A DNA stretch of 64,000 nt from Brevundimonas pishanensis (GCF_022750635.1 NZ_JAJKBG010000004.1:62001-126000), one strand, 5' to 3'. Counted from the first letter of the stretch, positions 36,532 through 48,897 are shown. Numbers and translations: made by a program. The notes: generated by a model not told the origin, from the sequence alone.

Positions 36532-37799
36532 TCAGCGCGCTCGTACAGAGCGAAGAAGAAGCCGTCGGTGTTGGTCGAATACGGCGACAGGCGCAGTTGG
36601 TGGCCCTTGGCCTGCGAGGCGATGGCGTGCCCCGTCGTTTCAATCGCAACCGGCTTGAAGTTCGGATGGGCGGCTTCGAACGCGGCTGCCGTATCCTCGT
36701 TCTCGCGGGTCAGCATCGAGCAGGTGACGTAGGCGATACGGCCACCGACCTTCACCAGTTTCGCAGCCTGCGACATGATGCGGGTCTGGAGAGCGTGCAG
36801 ACGCTCGACCTCTTCTTCCGTCAAACGCCATGCGTCCTCGGGGTGCCGACGCCAGGTGCCCGCACCCGAGCAAGGCGCATCAACCAGAACCGTGTCAGCG
36901 CTGTCATTCAGGTCTTCCAGACCACCGCCGTTCTGGCCGATGAGGACGAGGTCGGCTTCAACACCCGCACGTTCCAAACGCGGACGAATGTTTTCCAGAC
37001 GCTTGTTGACGACGTCCGAGGCGACCAGGCGGCCCTGCCCCATCATCGATTGGGCCAGACCCAGCGTCTTGCCGCCACCGCCAGCGCAGTAGTCAACAAC
37101 TGTCGTGCCCGGCTTGGCATCAACGAGAGCGCAGATGATCTGGCTGCCTTCGTCCTGAATCTCGAACGCGCCCGACTTGAAGCCTTCCAGCGCCTGAATG
37201 TTCGGCGGCGGCTCGGCGGACAGGCGCAGGCCCAGTTCCGACCACGGGGTCAGTTCCGGCGATAGCTCGGCGGCACGCAGCTCACCCTCGACCTCGTCGC
37301 GGGTAGCCTTCAGGCTGTTGACGCGCAGATCAATCGGCGCGCGCGGGGCCATCAGGTCGTGGGCTTCGTTCTTCCAGTTGTCGCCAAAGACCTTCTGGAA
37401 ATCGTTCATCACGAACTCGGGGATGCCCGCAGCAACCCAGCCCGGAAGCTCGCCATCGACGGCGGTGATGCGGCTGCGTTCCTGTTTGGACAGCGGACGC
37501 GGGCCATAGCCTTCGCCCGAGTGCAGGGCCTCGATCTCTTCCAGCGACAGGCTGTCCAGCGCGTGCAGGCTGCCGATGACCAATGCGCGGCCATCCTCGC
37601 GGCCACCCATGATCCAGCTCAGGCGGCCACGGGCGCGCAGCACCTTATAGACGCGGTCCGCGATGGCGCGGCGGTCCTTGGAACCTGCATAGCGGTTGGC
37701 AGTGCCCCACGCTTTCAACACCACCTCGGCGGGCTGACGGCCCTGCGCGATGGAGTCGAGAATGGATGCGGCGGCGGCGAGACGGGCGGCTGGGGTCAA
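36528..37799 (-). CDS. RsmB/NOP-family RNA m5C methyltransferase
   Basis: A 423-residue SAM-dependent RNA cytosine-5 methyltransferase. An N-terminal NusB/PUA-like region (about residues 1-150) is followed by the catalytic domain with VVDYCAGGGGKTLGLA (SAM motif I), VLVDAPCSGAGTWRRHPE and the nucleophile Cys in VTCSMLTREN. The protein resembles RsmB, which modifies 16S rRNA, but alphaproteobacterial homologues are not all tested. It is coupled to the nucleosidase gene by a four-base overlap. Confidence 0.88.
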   Translation of the reverse strand: MTPAARLAAAASILDSIAQGRQPAEVVLKAWGTANRYAGSKDRRAIADRVYKVLRARGRLSWIMGGREDGRALVIGSLHALDSLSLEEIEALHSGEGYGPRPLSKQERSRITAVDGELPGWVAAGIPEFVMNDFQKVFGDNWKNEAHDLMAPRAPIDLRVNSLKATRDEVEGELRAAELSPELTPWSELGLRLSAEPPPNIQALEGFKSGAFEIQDEGSQIICALVDAKPGTTVVDYCAGGGGKTLGLAQSMMGQGRLVASDVVNKRLENIRPRLERAGVEADLVLIGQNGGGLEDLNDSADTVLVDAPCSGAGTWRRHPEDAWRLTEEEVERLHALQTRIMSQAAKLVKVGGRIAYVTCSMLTRENEDTAAAFEAAHPNFKPVAIETTGHAIASQAKGHQLRLSPYSTNTDGFFFALYERAE

Positions 37800-37810
37800 T
37801 GGACTTCAGT

Positions 37811-38203
37811 TCAGATAAACGGGGCCGCCAGGACCATGATCAGTCCCGCAAGCGAGACCAGCCATACCAGTGACCGGATAAAGGGGATGCCCAAGGCATA
37901 GAGCGGTATGAAGGCCACCCGTCCCCAGAAATAGAGTGCCGAGCCCCAAACTGTAAGCGCGCCATTAGCCGAAGCCAGATGGGCAATCAGCACAGCGCCG
38001 ATAAACAGTGGAAGGGTCTCGTAGAGGTTGGACTGGGCCCGCTCCAGACGCCCTGTCAGAGGTTTCTCTGACGACGGCGTCTTGTCGCGCGGGCCCGCAT
38101 TCCATTTCAGACCGAACTCCGCCGTCCTTGCTCCGGCGGGCAGGAAGACCTGCACCAGCGCCAAAATCAAAGTCAGGCTAAGATAGGTGAGTTCGGTCGT
38201 CAT
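37811..38203 (-). CDS. MAPEG-family membrane protein
   Basis: A 130-residue protein with four transmembrane helices (about residues 5-22, 60-77, 82-99 and 108-127). The motif GRLERAQSNLYETLPLF (about 51-67) is the MAPEG hallmark (R..RA..N..E..P.F). Eukaryotic relatives act in glutathione and leukotriene metabolism; bacterial members have no certain substrate. It lies 18 bases after guaB and 11 bases before the RsmB-type gene, so it is part of the guaB-guaA run. Confidence 0.85.
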   Translation of the reverse strand: MTTELTYLSLTLILALVQVFLPAGARTAEFGLKWNAGPRDKTPSSEKPLTGRLERAQSNLYETLPLFIGAVLIAHLASANGALTVWGSALYFWGRVAFIPLYALGIPFIRSLVWLVSLAGLIMVLAAPFI

Positions 38204-38221
38204 TGGTTGCCCCTTGGTGGA

Positions 38222-39766
<1,545 letters not shown>

Positions 39767-39895
39767 TCACCTTTTGCGACAAATCCCCCGCAGAGGCGCA
39801 CCCATCGCCGATAGAGCCCGTCGAAAGTGGGGCCTATCATCATAATAAGAATTTATGCTTTGCAACCGTCCCCCAAATTCAGACATTCTTGAAGC

Positions 39896-40483
39896 ATGGT
39901 CGCCCTCTTCATCAGTGCCGCGCGCAAACTCGCGCTGAAAATCGCCAGCTATGGCGTGATGCACTTGGTCGTGGCGATCCTGGTCGCGTTTGCCATCACC
40001 CGCGATGTGCGCATGGCACTGGCAATCGGCATGGTCGAGCCGTTCTTCCAGACGATCGCATACACCATTCACGACCGTATCTGGCACGTCATCGAAAAGC
40101 GGCGTCTGGCTACCGGTCTTGAAGAAGCCGCAGAAGCGTTCTCGTCGCGTCTGGGGGTCATGTCACCTGACGAGCAGATGCGCGTACACGGCCACAAGCA
40201 CGGACATGCTCACGGCCATCATGGCCATAGCCATGCCCTGCCCCGCTCTTTCAAACAGATCGCCGTAAAGACGCTAACCTACGGTCTGATGCACTTTACC
40301 GTTGCCGTGGCCGTCGCCTTCGCTCTGACGGGCAATATCAGGGCCTCGCTGGCCATCGGGATTATCGAACCACTGGTGCAGACGGTGTTCTTCACCCTGC
40401 ATGACCGGTTCTGGACACGCATTGAAAATCGCAAGGCCGCCGAAAAGGCCGCTCTGACCGAGCAGCGCACCGCCTTACGATAG
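39896..40483 (+). CDS. Tandem DUF2061 membrane protein with a His-rich linker
   Basis: A 195-residue membrane protein made of two DUF2061 units. Each has two helices with the pattern K..SY..MH..VA..VAF..T...R.ALAIG..EP..QT...T.HDR.W. The first unit is at about residues 8-68 and the second at about 118-180. Between them lies a linker with HGHKHGHAHGHHGHSHA (about 100-116). DUF2061 proteins usually have one unit and no known function. The His cluster suggests binding of Zn2+, Ni2+ or Co2+ on one face of the membrane; this is inference. It is a single gene, divergent from guaB. Confidence 0.8.
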   Translation: MVALFISAARKLALKIASYGVMHLVVAILVAFAITRDVRMALAIGMVEPFFQTIAYTIHDRIWHVIEKRRLATGLEEAAEAFSSRLGVMSPDEQMRVHGHKHGHAHGHHGHSHALPRSFKQIAVKTLTYGLMHFTVAVAVAFALTGNIRASLAIGIIEPLVQTVFFTLHDRFWTRIENRKAAEKAALTEQRTALR

Positions 40484-40487
40484 TGAG

Positions 40488-40509
40488 GGTGGCAGCCGGA
40501 GCTGCCACC
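40488..40509 (+). terminator. Hairpin between convergent DUF2061 and ohr genes
   Basis: GGTGGCAGC and GCTGCCACC form a perfect 9-bp stem with loop CGGA. There is no T run on the plus strand, so termination is uncertain. It may be a weak bidirectional terminator. Confidence 0.4.
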
Positions 40510-40516
40510 TCCAAAG

Positions 40517-40942
40517 TTACTTCACAGAGACGTTCAGTTTTACATCGATGTTGCCGCGTACCGCGTTTGAATACGGGCAGACCATGTGCGCGGCCTGTAC
40601 GATTTCTTCGGCCTTGGCCTGACCGATACCGGCAATCACCACATCCAGCGCGACCGCCAGCTTGAAGCCACCACCCTCGCCGGGCAGCAGGCTGACTTCA
40701 CCGGTTACTTCGATGTCCTCGTCGCGCACCTTGTGGTCGCCGCGACGGGTGACGTGGATCACCGCATTTTCAAAGCAGGCAGCATAGCCGGCGGCAAACA
40801 GCTGTTCGGGGTTGGTCGCCCCACCCTTGCCGCCCAGCGAGGTGGGCATTGCCAGTTGCAGGTCCAGAATGCCGTCGTCACTCTTGACCGTACCGGCGCG
40901 CCCGCCGACTGCCGTGACGCGGGTCGTATACAAATGGCTCAT
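40517..40942 (-). CDS. ohr: Organic hydroperoxide resistance protein (Ohr/OsmC family)
   Basis: A 141-residue thiol peroxidase that reduces organic and lipid hydroperoxides. The two redox cysteines are in AAGYAACFENAVIHVTRR and VQAAHMVCPYSNAVRGN, and the conserved Arg-containing start is TTRVTAVGGRAGTVKS. GGAGG precedes the ATG. It is normally repressed by the MarR-type sensor OhrR, which is not in the window. The upstream region carries two copies of ATTATATC 15 bases apart, a possible operator. Confidence 0.95.
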   Translation of the reverse strand: MSHLYTTRVTAVGGRAGTVKSDDGILDLQLAMPTSLGGKGGATNPEQLFAAGYAACFENAVIHVTRRGDHKVRDEDIEVTGEVSLLPGEGGGFKLAVALDVVIAGIGQAKAEEIVQAAHMVCPYSNAVRGNIDVKLNVSVK

Positions 40943-40985
40943 GTCGAGACCTCCGTTGTCGATAACAACAAGATAGATCGCACAC

Positions 40986-41008
40986 GATATAATCGCAAGT
41001 GATATAAT
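40986..41008 (-). promoter_or_regulatory. Repeated ATTATATC boxes upstream of ohr
   Basis: On the minus strand ATTATATC occurs twice, at 41001-41008 and 40986-40993, with a 15-base period. The second box overlaps an imperfect inverted repeat CGAT-TAT-ATCG (40985-40995). It may be the OhrR operator and/or the -10 region. Confidence 0.4.
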
Positions 41009-41012
41009 TTCG

Positions 41013-42065
41013 TCAGTCAGCTTTCCATTCGAACTCGGACCCGTGCGCCTGCCCGACGGCCAGCCGCTGCGTCTCCCCGCCCGGCCAGATCGTCAGATCC
41101 AGCGCGGGACGTCGCTCGGGTCCGCCAATGTCGGACGCCTCGAACCTCAACCACGCCAAGGGCGCGTCGTGGCTCGCCCCTTTCCCCACGTGGTCCAGAT
41201 GGTCGCGAATACGCTGCTGGGACTCCGGCGGGAAATACTGGAAGGCAATGGTGTGCATCACCACTCGGCACACGCCCGCGTGCGGCTTGGCTTCCAGCAC
41301 GCGCTCCAACCAAGGCGCAGCGTCCTCGCGGTCCACACTTACAGGATTTGCCGCCGCTATTGCCAACGCCGCCTCCAGACGGGCCAGACGCTCGCGCTGG
41401 TCGGCCCAGACATAGCTGGCCAGCTTTTCGCGGGTGGCAGCATCGGCTGCGTCCAGCGGGTTCTGGTCAACCGCTCGTCGCGACACGACGCTTACCTGAC
41501 CCTGTGGTGGCGAACTGCCTAACCAGCGAGGTGACAATTGCACGCCCGACGCAGGATCGCCCGCCGCAAGTTCCCCCAGCCTATAGCCATAGTGATCCAG
41601 CACGCTGTTCAGCCCTGCGCTGGCACCCAGTTCATAAAGCGCAAACGGAAGCTTGAACCGATCCGCCAGCACAAGCAGCCCCGCCATCAAACCGGACGAC
41701 CGCCCGACCTCGTTCGTCTGGGGCGGACTGTCCAGCCATGGCATCAGCCACTCTCCCTCGACCTGAAGGATATGGTTCAGCAGGGCCCACAAATCGGCAT
41801 CATCGGGCGCAACGGCGGGCGGATAGACCGCACTCCACGCACGCTGTCGGCCAGAGCGCGCAAGCGCATGCAGCCCGCCCATAAGGCGCAACGGCAAGGC
41901 GTCACCCTCATGCGAAGGGTTGCCGTTCCATGTCAGGATGCGATGGGCGATCGAGCTGTCATCGCGCAGCCGCTCCGCCACCAGATGGCACAGCCGGCCG
42001 GTAAAGGGTGCCCCCATCGCGGTACAGATCGACGACTGGGATTGGAACGCCACCTGTACCGACAT
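41013..42065 (-). CDS. DUF2332-family protein
   Basis: A 350-residue cytoplasmic protein with the DUF2332 pattern. The N-terminus has SSICTAMGAPFTGRLCHLVAERL, the centre has LPFALYELGASAGLN (reminiscent of a nucleotide- or SAM-binding turn), and the C-terminal third has VVMHTIAFQYFPPESQQRIRDHL and ends near LTIWPGGETQRLAVGQAHGSEFEW. The family is common in actinobacteria and alphaproteobacteria and has no proven function. It may be a SAM-dependent methyltransferase-like fold. The start lies 19 bases after the rlmE stop codon. Confidence 0.85.
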   Translation of the reverse strand: MSVQVAFQSQSSICTAMGAPFTGRLCHLVAERLRDDSSIAHRILTWNGNPSHEGDALPLRLMGGLHALARSGRQRAWSAVYPPAVAPDDADLWALLNHILQVEGEWLMPWLDSPPQTNEVGRSSGLMAGLLVLADRFKLPFALYELGASAGLNSVLDHYGYRLGELAAGDPASGVQLSPRWLGSSPPQGQVSVVSRRAVDQNPLDAADAATREKLASYVWADQRERLARLEAALAIAAANPVSVDREDAAPWLERVLEAKPHAGVCRVVMHTIAFQYFPPESQQRIRDHLDHVGKGASHDAPLAWLRFEASDIGGPERRPALDLTIWPGGETQRLAVGQAHGSEFEWKAD

Positions 42066-42084
42066 GGATCACCCTCTAATCAGA

Positions 42085-42807
42085 TTACCGCTTGTTCAAG
42101 GCGACGAGGAAGACCTCGGCGCTGTCCTTACGGCTGGATTCCGGTTTGAAATACTTCACCGTCTCGAACTCTTCGCGCAAGCGTGCGAGCACGCCGCCAG
42201 CGTCACCGCCCTGGAAGTTCTTGGAGACGAAATTGCCACCCGGCTTGAGCGTGCGGATGGCAAAGTCAGCCGCAATCTCGATCAGGGCGATAATCTTCAA
42301 GTGGTCCGTCTGGCGGTGGCCAATTGTGTTGTGCGCCATGTCCGACAGCACCAGATCGGGACGACCGCCCAACAGTTCGATCAACTGCTCATCCACGCCC
42401 GGATGGGTAAAGTCAGCTTGGATCAGGGTCGAACCCGGGATGGGCTCAATCATCAGCAAATCAACACCCACGACCGAAGTCGCGCCGCGATCAAGTGCCA
42501 CCTGCACCCAACCGCCCGGTGCTGCGCCAAGGTCGATGACCCGGCTGCCCTTCTTGATCAGGTTGAAGCGGTCATCGATGCCGATCAGCTTGAAGGCCGC
42601 GCGACTGCGCCAGCCCTCGGCGCGCGCGCGTTCGGACCATTTGTCGGTCAGTTGGCGCTTAATCCACGCCTGCGACGACGGGCGCTTGTCCTTCGCCGTC
42701 TTGATTTTCGTGCCCACACTGCGGCCCGCAGCGGTCCCGCCCGTCGGCAAACGCACCATTCGACGGCGTTCAACAGGCTTTTCGGTCGGGTTTTCTTTAT
42801 CACTCAT
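42085..42807 (-). CDS. rlmE: 23S rRNA 2'-O-ribose U2552 methyltransferase
   Basis: RlmE/RrmJ methylates the ribosomal A-loop in 50S assembly. The 240-residue protein has SAM motif DLGAAPGGWVQVA, the catalytic K-D-K-E set (K in SRAAFKLIGID, D in LSDMAHNTIG, K in NFVSKNFQGG, E near the end in SAEVFLVAL) and a basic N-terminal extension typical of alphaproteobacteria. The start at 42807 is used; the longer frame runs antisense into the divergent peptidyl-prolyl isomerase gene. Confidence 0.93.
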   Translation of the reverse strand: MSDKENPTEKPVERRRMVRLPTGGTAAGRSVGTKIKTAKDKRPSSQAWIKRQLTDKWSERARAEGWRSRAAFKLIGIDDRFNLIKKGSRVIDLGAAPGGWVQVALDRGATSVVGVDLLMIEPIPGSTLIQADFTHPGVDEQLIELLGGRPDLVLSDMAHNTIGHRQTDHLKIIALIEIAADFAIRTLKPGGNFVSKNFQGGDAGGVLARLREEFETVKYFKPESSRKDSAEVFLVALNKR

Positions 42808-42814
42808 GCGTCTC

Positions 42815-42845
42815 TCATAGCGGCCCGAGCGTTCTACCGCTATGA
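42815..42845. promoter_or_regulatory. Inverted repeat between rlmE and the cyclophilin gene
   Basis: TCATAGCGG (42815-42823) and CCGCTATGA (42837-42845) are perfect 9-base complements with a 13-base spacer, between two divergent start codons (42807 and 42881). It could be a shared operator or an RNA hairpin in one leader. Confidence 0.35.
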
Positions 42846-42880
42846 CCCCTTCATATTTCCTCGAGTCATAGGAGTGCCAG

Positions 42881-43342
42881 ATGGCCGAAACCCTGACCTT
42901 TTTCATCGACACCGGCGACAACCAAGAAAAGCCGGTTGTCATCAAGCTGCGTGAAGACCTGGCCCCGAACCACGTGAAGCAAATCACCGATCTGGCATCG
43001 GAAGGCTTCTACGACGGCGTCGTCTTCCACCGCGTGATCGCGGGCTTCATGGCTCAAGGTGGCGATCCGACGGGCACTGGCACCTCGGGCTCGAAGAAGC
43101 CGAACCTGAAGCAAGAGTTCAGCGCCGAGCCGCACGTCCGCGGCACCTGCTCGATGGCCCGCACCCAAGATCCGAACAGCGCAAACTCGCAGTTCTTCAT
43201 CTGCTTCGACGACGCTCGCTTCCTTGACCGCCAGTACACCGTCTGGGGCAATGTCATCGAAGGTATGGACGTGATCGACGCTCTGCCGAAGGGCGAGCCG
43301 CCGCGCGCTCCGGGCAAGATCGTCCGGACCGCAGTCGCCTAA
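42881..43342 (+). CDS. Cyclophilin-type peptidyl-prolyl isomerase
   Basis: A 153-residue cytoplasmic cyclophilin that speeds proline cis-trans change in protein folding. The active-site segments are FHRVIAGFMAQGGDPTGTGTSG, GTCSMARTQDPNSANSQFFICF and LDRQYTVWGNVIEGMDV. There is no signal peptide, so it resembles PpiB rather than PpiA. A strong terminator follows. It is divergent from rlmE across 73 bases with an inverted repeat. Confidence 0.95.
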   Translation: MAETLTFFIDTGDNQEKPVVIKLREDLAPNHVKQITDLASEGFYDGVVFHRVIAGFMAQGGDPTGTGTSGSKKPNLKQEFSAEPHVRGTCSMARTQDPNSANSQFFICFDDARFLDRQYTVWGNVIEGMDVIDALPKGEPPRAPGKIVRTAVA

Positions 43343-43366
43343 GCGATAACGACGCCGGAATTGGAA

Positions 43367-43397
43367 ACGGGGAGCCTCGCGGCTCCCCGTTTTTTTA
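43367..43397 (+). terminator. Terminator after the cyclophilin gene
   Basis: ACGGGGAGCC and GGCTCCCCGT form a 10-bp perfect stem with loop TCGC, followed by seven T. Confidence 0.9.
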
Positions 43398-43400
43398 TGG

Positions 43401-43874
43401 TCACTGCGTTTTCGTCAGCGCCCCGACTACAGGAGGATTGGAGCCAATGGTCAATGTACCGACCAGCTGGCCGCCCTCGAACCGACCATCAAACGCCAGT
43501 GCACCGCCTGATGACGAGACCGCCGACACCGTGATGTCTTTGTCGGTCACGATATATTCGGTCGCGACGACAATCAGCTTTTGCCGCTCGCCGTGGGCAT
43601 TCACGACGGGCTTGGTCTGTTGGAATACAAACGCCACAGGATACTGGTCCTGAGGCGATTGCAGGCGTAGGTGACTGAACTTCCAGTCCTGCATGACCAG
43701 ATCGGTGGGACCGGAATAGTCCCCTGCGACTGCCACCGACGCCGTATATTCGCGCCGCGCTTCGACCTTTTCGGCAGGCGGCGTGGCATGGGCGGGTGCC
43801 TCGGCTTTCTCCGCAGGGCTACAGCCCGCCCCAAGCACCAACGCCCCGCAAATCCCCCACAGTGTTCCCCGCAT
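43401..43874 (-). CDS. Hypothetical lipoprotein
   Basis: A 157-residue predicted lipoprotein. The signal MRGTLWGICGALVLGAGC has a lipobox with Cys at about residue 18. An Ala/Pro/Glu-rich spacer follows (PAEKAEAPAHATPPAEKVEA), and then a beta-rich domain with DYSGPTDLVMQDWKFSHLRLQ and AHGERQKLIVVATEYIV. The ATG at 43874 shares its first base with the stop of the preceding methyltransferase gene (TGATG), so translation is coupled; a GTG one codon earlier is also possible. No family is recognised. Confidence 0.6.
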   Translation of the reverse strand: MRGTLWGICGALVLGAGCSPAEKAEAPAHATPPAEKVEARREYTASVAVAGDYSGPTDLVMQDWKFSHLRLQSPQDQYPVAFVFQQTKPVVNAHGERQKLIVVATEYIVTDKDITVSAVSSSGGALAFDGRFEGGQLVGTLTIGSNPPVVGALTKTQ

Positions 43875-44494
43875 CACGGCAATCTCAGCAACGTCCCCAG
43901 CCAGCCAATGTGCTGCATAGCTTCAATGGCCTCGAACAACGGTATCGCCAAGAGGAAGATCAGCCCATCGCGCAAAGTCACAAGGAAGAAGCGCGGACGT
44001 ACGTCCAGCGCCTCGACGTCTCGCCACTTGGAAAAGTCCGGACCAAAACGCGGTGTGCGGGCGCAATAATCGAGATAGGTCGTCCCGAAAGCCTGGGACA
44101 GCCAAGCCTCTTCACGCCTCACCGTAAAGTAGAACACCACCATGGCCACCAACAGGAACAGACTGGCGATGGTCAGGCTGCCTGTCTGCGCCCCGACGCC
44201 GAATGCCCCCATATAGCTGAAAACGTACAGAGGGTTACGGCTGATCGAGTATGGGCCACGGTCCACGATCTCGGCCTTCTTGCGACCGCCGATGTAGAGC
44301 GAGCACCACGCCCGCCCCACAATACAGATGACGATCAGCGCGAGGCCCATTGCCTCTACGCCCTCGTGCAGAGGCTCGCCACCAACCGACGCCGTCACCA
44401 GCGTCAAGGCTATTACCCCCAATAGGCCGAGCCCCAAGGCTGCCTTGCGGATTTTCTGGACCCTTTGCAGGTCAAAACCTTCAGTCGCCGACAT
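43874..44494 (-). CDS. Isoprenylcysteine carboxyl methyltransferase-like membrane protein
   Basis: A 206-residue integral membrane protein of the ICMT/PEMT group of SAM-dependent methyltransferases. It has about five helices. The family motif is GRAWCSLYIGGRKKAEIVDRGPYSISRNPLYVFSYMGAFG, followed by RREEAWLSQAFGTTYLDYCARTPRF with the conserved E.....FG..Y..Y....PR. Bacterial members methylate lipids or small thiols, and the substrate here is unknown. The ATG at 44494 follows GGGGA. A lipoprotein gene is coupled to its end. Confidence 0.85.
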   Translation of the reverse strand: MSATEGFDLQRVQKIRKAALGLGLLGVIALTLVTASVGGEPLHEGVEAMGLALIVICIVGRAWCSLYIGGRKKAEIVDRGPYSISRNPLYVFSYMGAFGVGAQTGSLTIASLFLLVAMVVFYFTVRREEAWLSQAFGTTYLDYCARTPRFGPDFSKWRDVEALDVRPRFFLVTLRDGLIFLLAIPLFEAIEAMQHIGWLGTLLRLP

Positions 44495-44556
44495 CGCATT
44501 CCCCAATCAAAGGTCTGCGATATGGCTTCCTCGATCTTGGCCGTTTCAAGGCTGGA

Positions 44557-45513
44557 TTATTTGTCCAGCCAAGCGTCGATGCGGCGGAAGCTTTCGATGG
44601 CCAATTCGGTCGAGGACTGGAACACCGCAGGATCGATACGGTCCACATCGTCAGAGGGCTTGTGATAGTCCTCGTGGAAGTTCACGCCGAAATAGAGGAA
44701 CGGCAGGCCCGCGCGATGGAACATCCCGTGGTCCGAGGCAAAGACCCAGTTGTCCGAGCCTTTGTCATCCGGCGAATCCTTGCCGAAAGCCAGACGGATC
44801 GAACCATTGGCCGGAATGGGCTCAAGCAGCGGACGGAAATACGGGTGTTGATAGGTGCCGGTCACCCATATATAGCCGTCCACATTGGCGCGCGCGGTCA
44901 TGTCGAAGTTGATGTTCAGCGAAATCGAGGAGAGCGGGACCGGCGGGGCCTCGACGAACTCTTTTGCGCCCAGCAGACCGCGCTCTTCGCCATCCAGCGC
45001 CACGATCAGGACGCTGTGCTCCGGCGGGTTTTCCTTCAGGCGCTTGGCCAGTTCCAGCATGGTCGCCACGCCGGAGGCATTGTCATCAGCACCGTTATAG
45101 ACATGGCCGTCGCGGGTACCGACATGGTCGTAGTGGGCGGTGACGACGATGTATTTGTCCGAGACGCGCGTACCGGGAATCAGACCCAGAATATTGGTGC
45201 CGTTAAAGGTCTTGGGACCATCCGGCGAGCGGCCTTGGGCTGACCAGGGCTGCAGACGCCCCATTGAGGACGGCCCAACACCCAGAGCGTCCAGACGCTC
45301 GACAATGTACTGACGTGCCTTGGCACCGCCTTCGCTGCCGGTATCGCGGCCCTGCATATCATCTGCGGCCAGGGTATTCAGGTCGGCCATCAACTGGGAA
45401 TAGTCCTGCGCGGATGGCGCCAGCACAGCGGTGCTGTCGGTCTTGGGCGAGGTTTCGCAGGCGGCCAGCGCAAACAGGGCGGCAACGGCAAGGCTGGTGG
45501 ATAGCGCGCGCAT
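44557..45513 (-). CDS. M28-family metallopeptidase, lipoprotein
   Basis: A 318-residue zinc aminopeptidase-type enzyme. The signal is MRALSTSLAVAALFALAAC with the lipid Cys near residue 19. The zinc ligands lie in VVTAHYDHVG, YNGADDNASG and LDGEERGLLGAKEF, with a downstream His in FASDHGMFHRAGLPFLYFGVNFHEDYH. A periplasmic location is expected. It is a monocistronic gene divergent from ligA. The start at 45513 is chosen over one six codons earlier because it gives the standard signal. Confidence 0.92.
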   Translation of the reverse strand: MRALSTSLAVAALFALAACETSPKTDSTAVLAPSAQDYSQLMADLNTLAADDMQGRDTGSEGGAKARQYIVERLDALGVGPSSMGRLQPWSAQGRSPDGPKTFNGTNILGLIPGTRVSDKYIVVTAHYDHVGTRDGHVYNGADDNASGVATMLELAKRLKENPPEHSVLIVALDGEERGLLGAKEFVEAPPVPLSSISLNINFDMTARANVDGYIWVTGTYQHPYFRPLLEPIPANGSIRLAFGKDSPDDKGSDNWVFASDHGMFHRAGLPFLYFGVNFHEDYHKPSDDVDRIDPAVFQSSTELAIESFRRIDAWLDK

Positions 45514-45533
45514 AAACGGCTCCGTGAACATGA

Positions 45534-47981
<2,448 letters not shown>

Positions 47982-48000
47982 TCTATTCGGGACTTTGGCT

Positions 48001-48897
48001 ATGCGTGCCGTCGCTATCGACTTCGAGACCGCTAACGAGCGTCGCGCCAGCGCGTGTTCAATCGGGCTTGCGTGGATTGAGGACGGACGCGTGGTGGACC
48101 GCGAAACCCACCTGATCCGTCCGCCGGAAATGCGCTTTGCACCGGTGAACATCCGCATCCACGGCATCACACCCGATATGGTCGAGTACGCGCCGGAGTT
48201 TCCGGATGTCCTCGCCTCGCTCCGTGAGCGGCTGGATACCTGCGACATGGTGCTAGCCCACAATGCGGGCTTTGACATGAGCGTGGTGCGCGCCAGTTGC
48301 GACGCTTACGAGCTGTCATATCCGGAATTCGACTATCTTTGCACGGTGAAGGTCGCCCAGCGGGTCTGGAGCGACCTCGGGACCGCCCGACTGAATGCGC
48401 TCGGCGATCATCTGGGCATTGCCTTCAAACACCACGATGCAGGCGAGGACGCCTATGTCTGCGCCGAGATCGCGCTGGAGGCCATGCGTCTGCGCGAGAC
48501 CGTTACGCTGCACGACCTCGCCAAGGTCACGGAGGTCGGCGTCGGGCGCATGAGCGCCGCAGGCTATTCGGCATGCTCGGCCCCCCGCCCCAAACGCCCG
48601 GCCGCGCTGGAAACCGCCAAACCCTATTCAGACGTCTTCCGCCCCGTGCCCGGTATGCCCCGCTCGATGGACGGCAAACGCGTGGTTTTCTCGGGCCAGC
48701 TCTCCCGCTTCTCGCGCCACGAAGCGCAGGAAATCGCAGGACGTTTCGGTGCGCGGGTGATGGCCTCCGTGAATGCCAAAACCGACTGGGTGGTTGTCGG
48801 TAATGGTGCAGGCTCCAAACTGGACCGGGCGCGTCATCTGGGGCTCAAGCTGTTGTCGGAAGCAGACTTTTTGGACCTGATTACCGCCAAATCTTGA
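48001..48897 (+). CDS. DnaQ-type 3'-5' exonuclease with C-terminal BRCT domain
   Basis: A 298-residue protein of two parts. Residues about 1-165 form a DEDDh exonuclease: AIDFETANERRASACSIGLAW (Asp, Glu), then HGIT, LAHNAGFDMSVV (Asp) and KHHDAGEDAYVCAEI (His, Asp). Residues about 220-298 form a BRCT domain (DGKRVVFSGQLSRFSRHEAQEIAGRFGARV, VVVGNGAGSKL). The BRCT is similar in spacing and motifs to that of LigA just upstream ([27 protein letters not shown]). Co-transcription with ligA and the shared domain suggest a role in DNA repair or replication ends. Activity is inferred from motifs. Confidence 0.9.
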   Translation: MRAVAIDFETANERRASACSIGLAWIEDGRVVDRETHLIRPPEMRFAPVNIRIHGITPDMVEYAPEFPDVLASLRERLDTCDMVLAHNAGFDMSVVRASCDAYELSYPEFDYLCTVKVAQRVWSDLGTARLNALGDHLGIAFKHHDAGEDAYVCAEIALEAMRLRETVTLHDLAKVTEVGVGRMSAAGYSACSAPRPKRPAALETAKPYSDVFRPVPGMPRSMDGKRVVFSGQLSRFSRHEAQEIAGRFGARVMASVNAKTDWVVVGNGAGSKLDRARHLGLKLLSEADFLDLITAKS

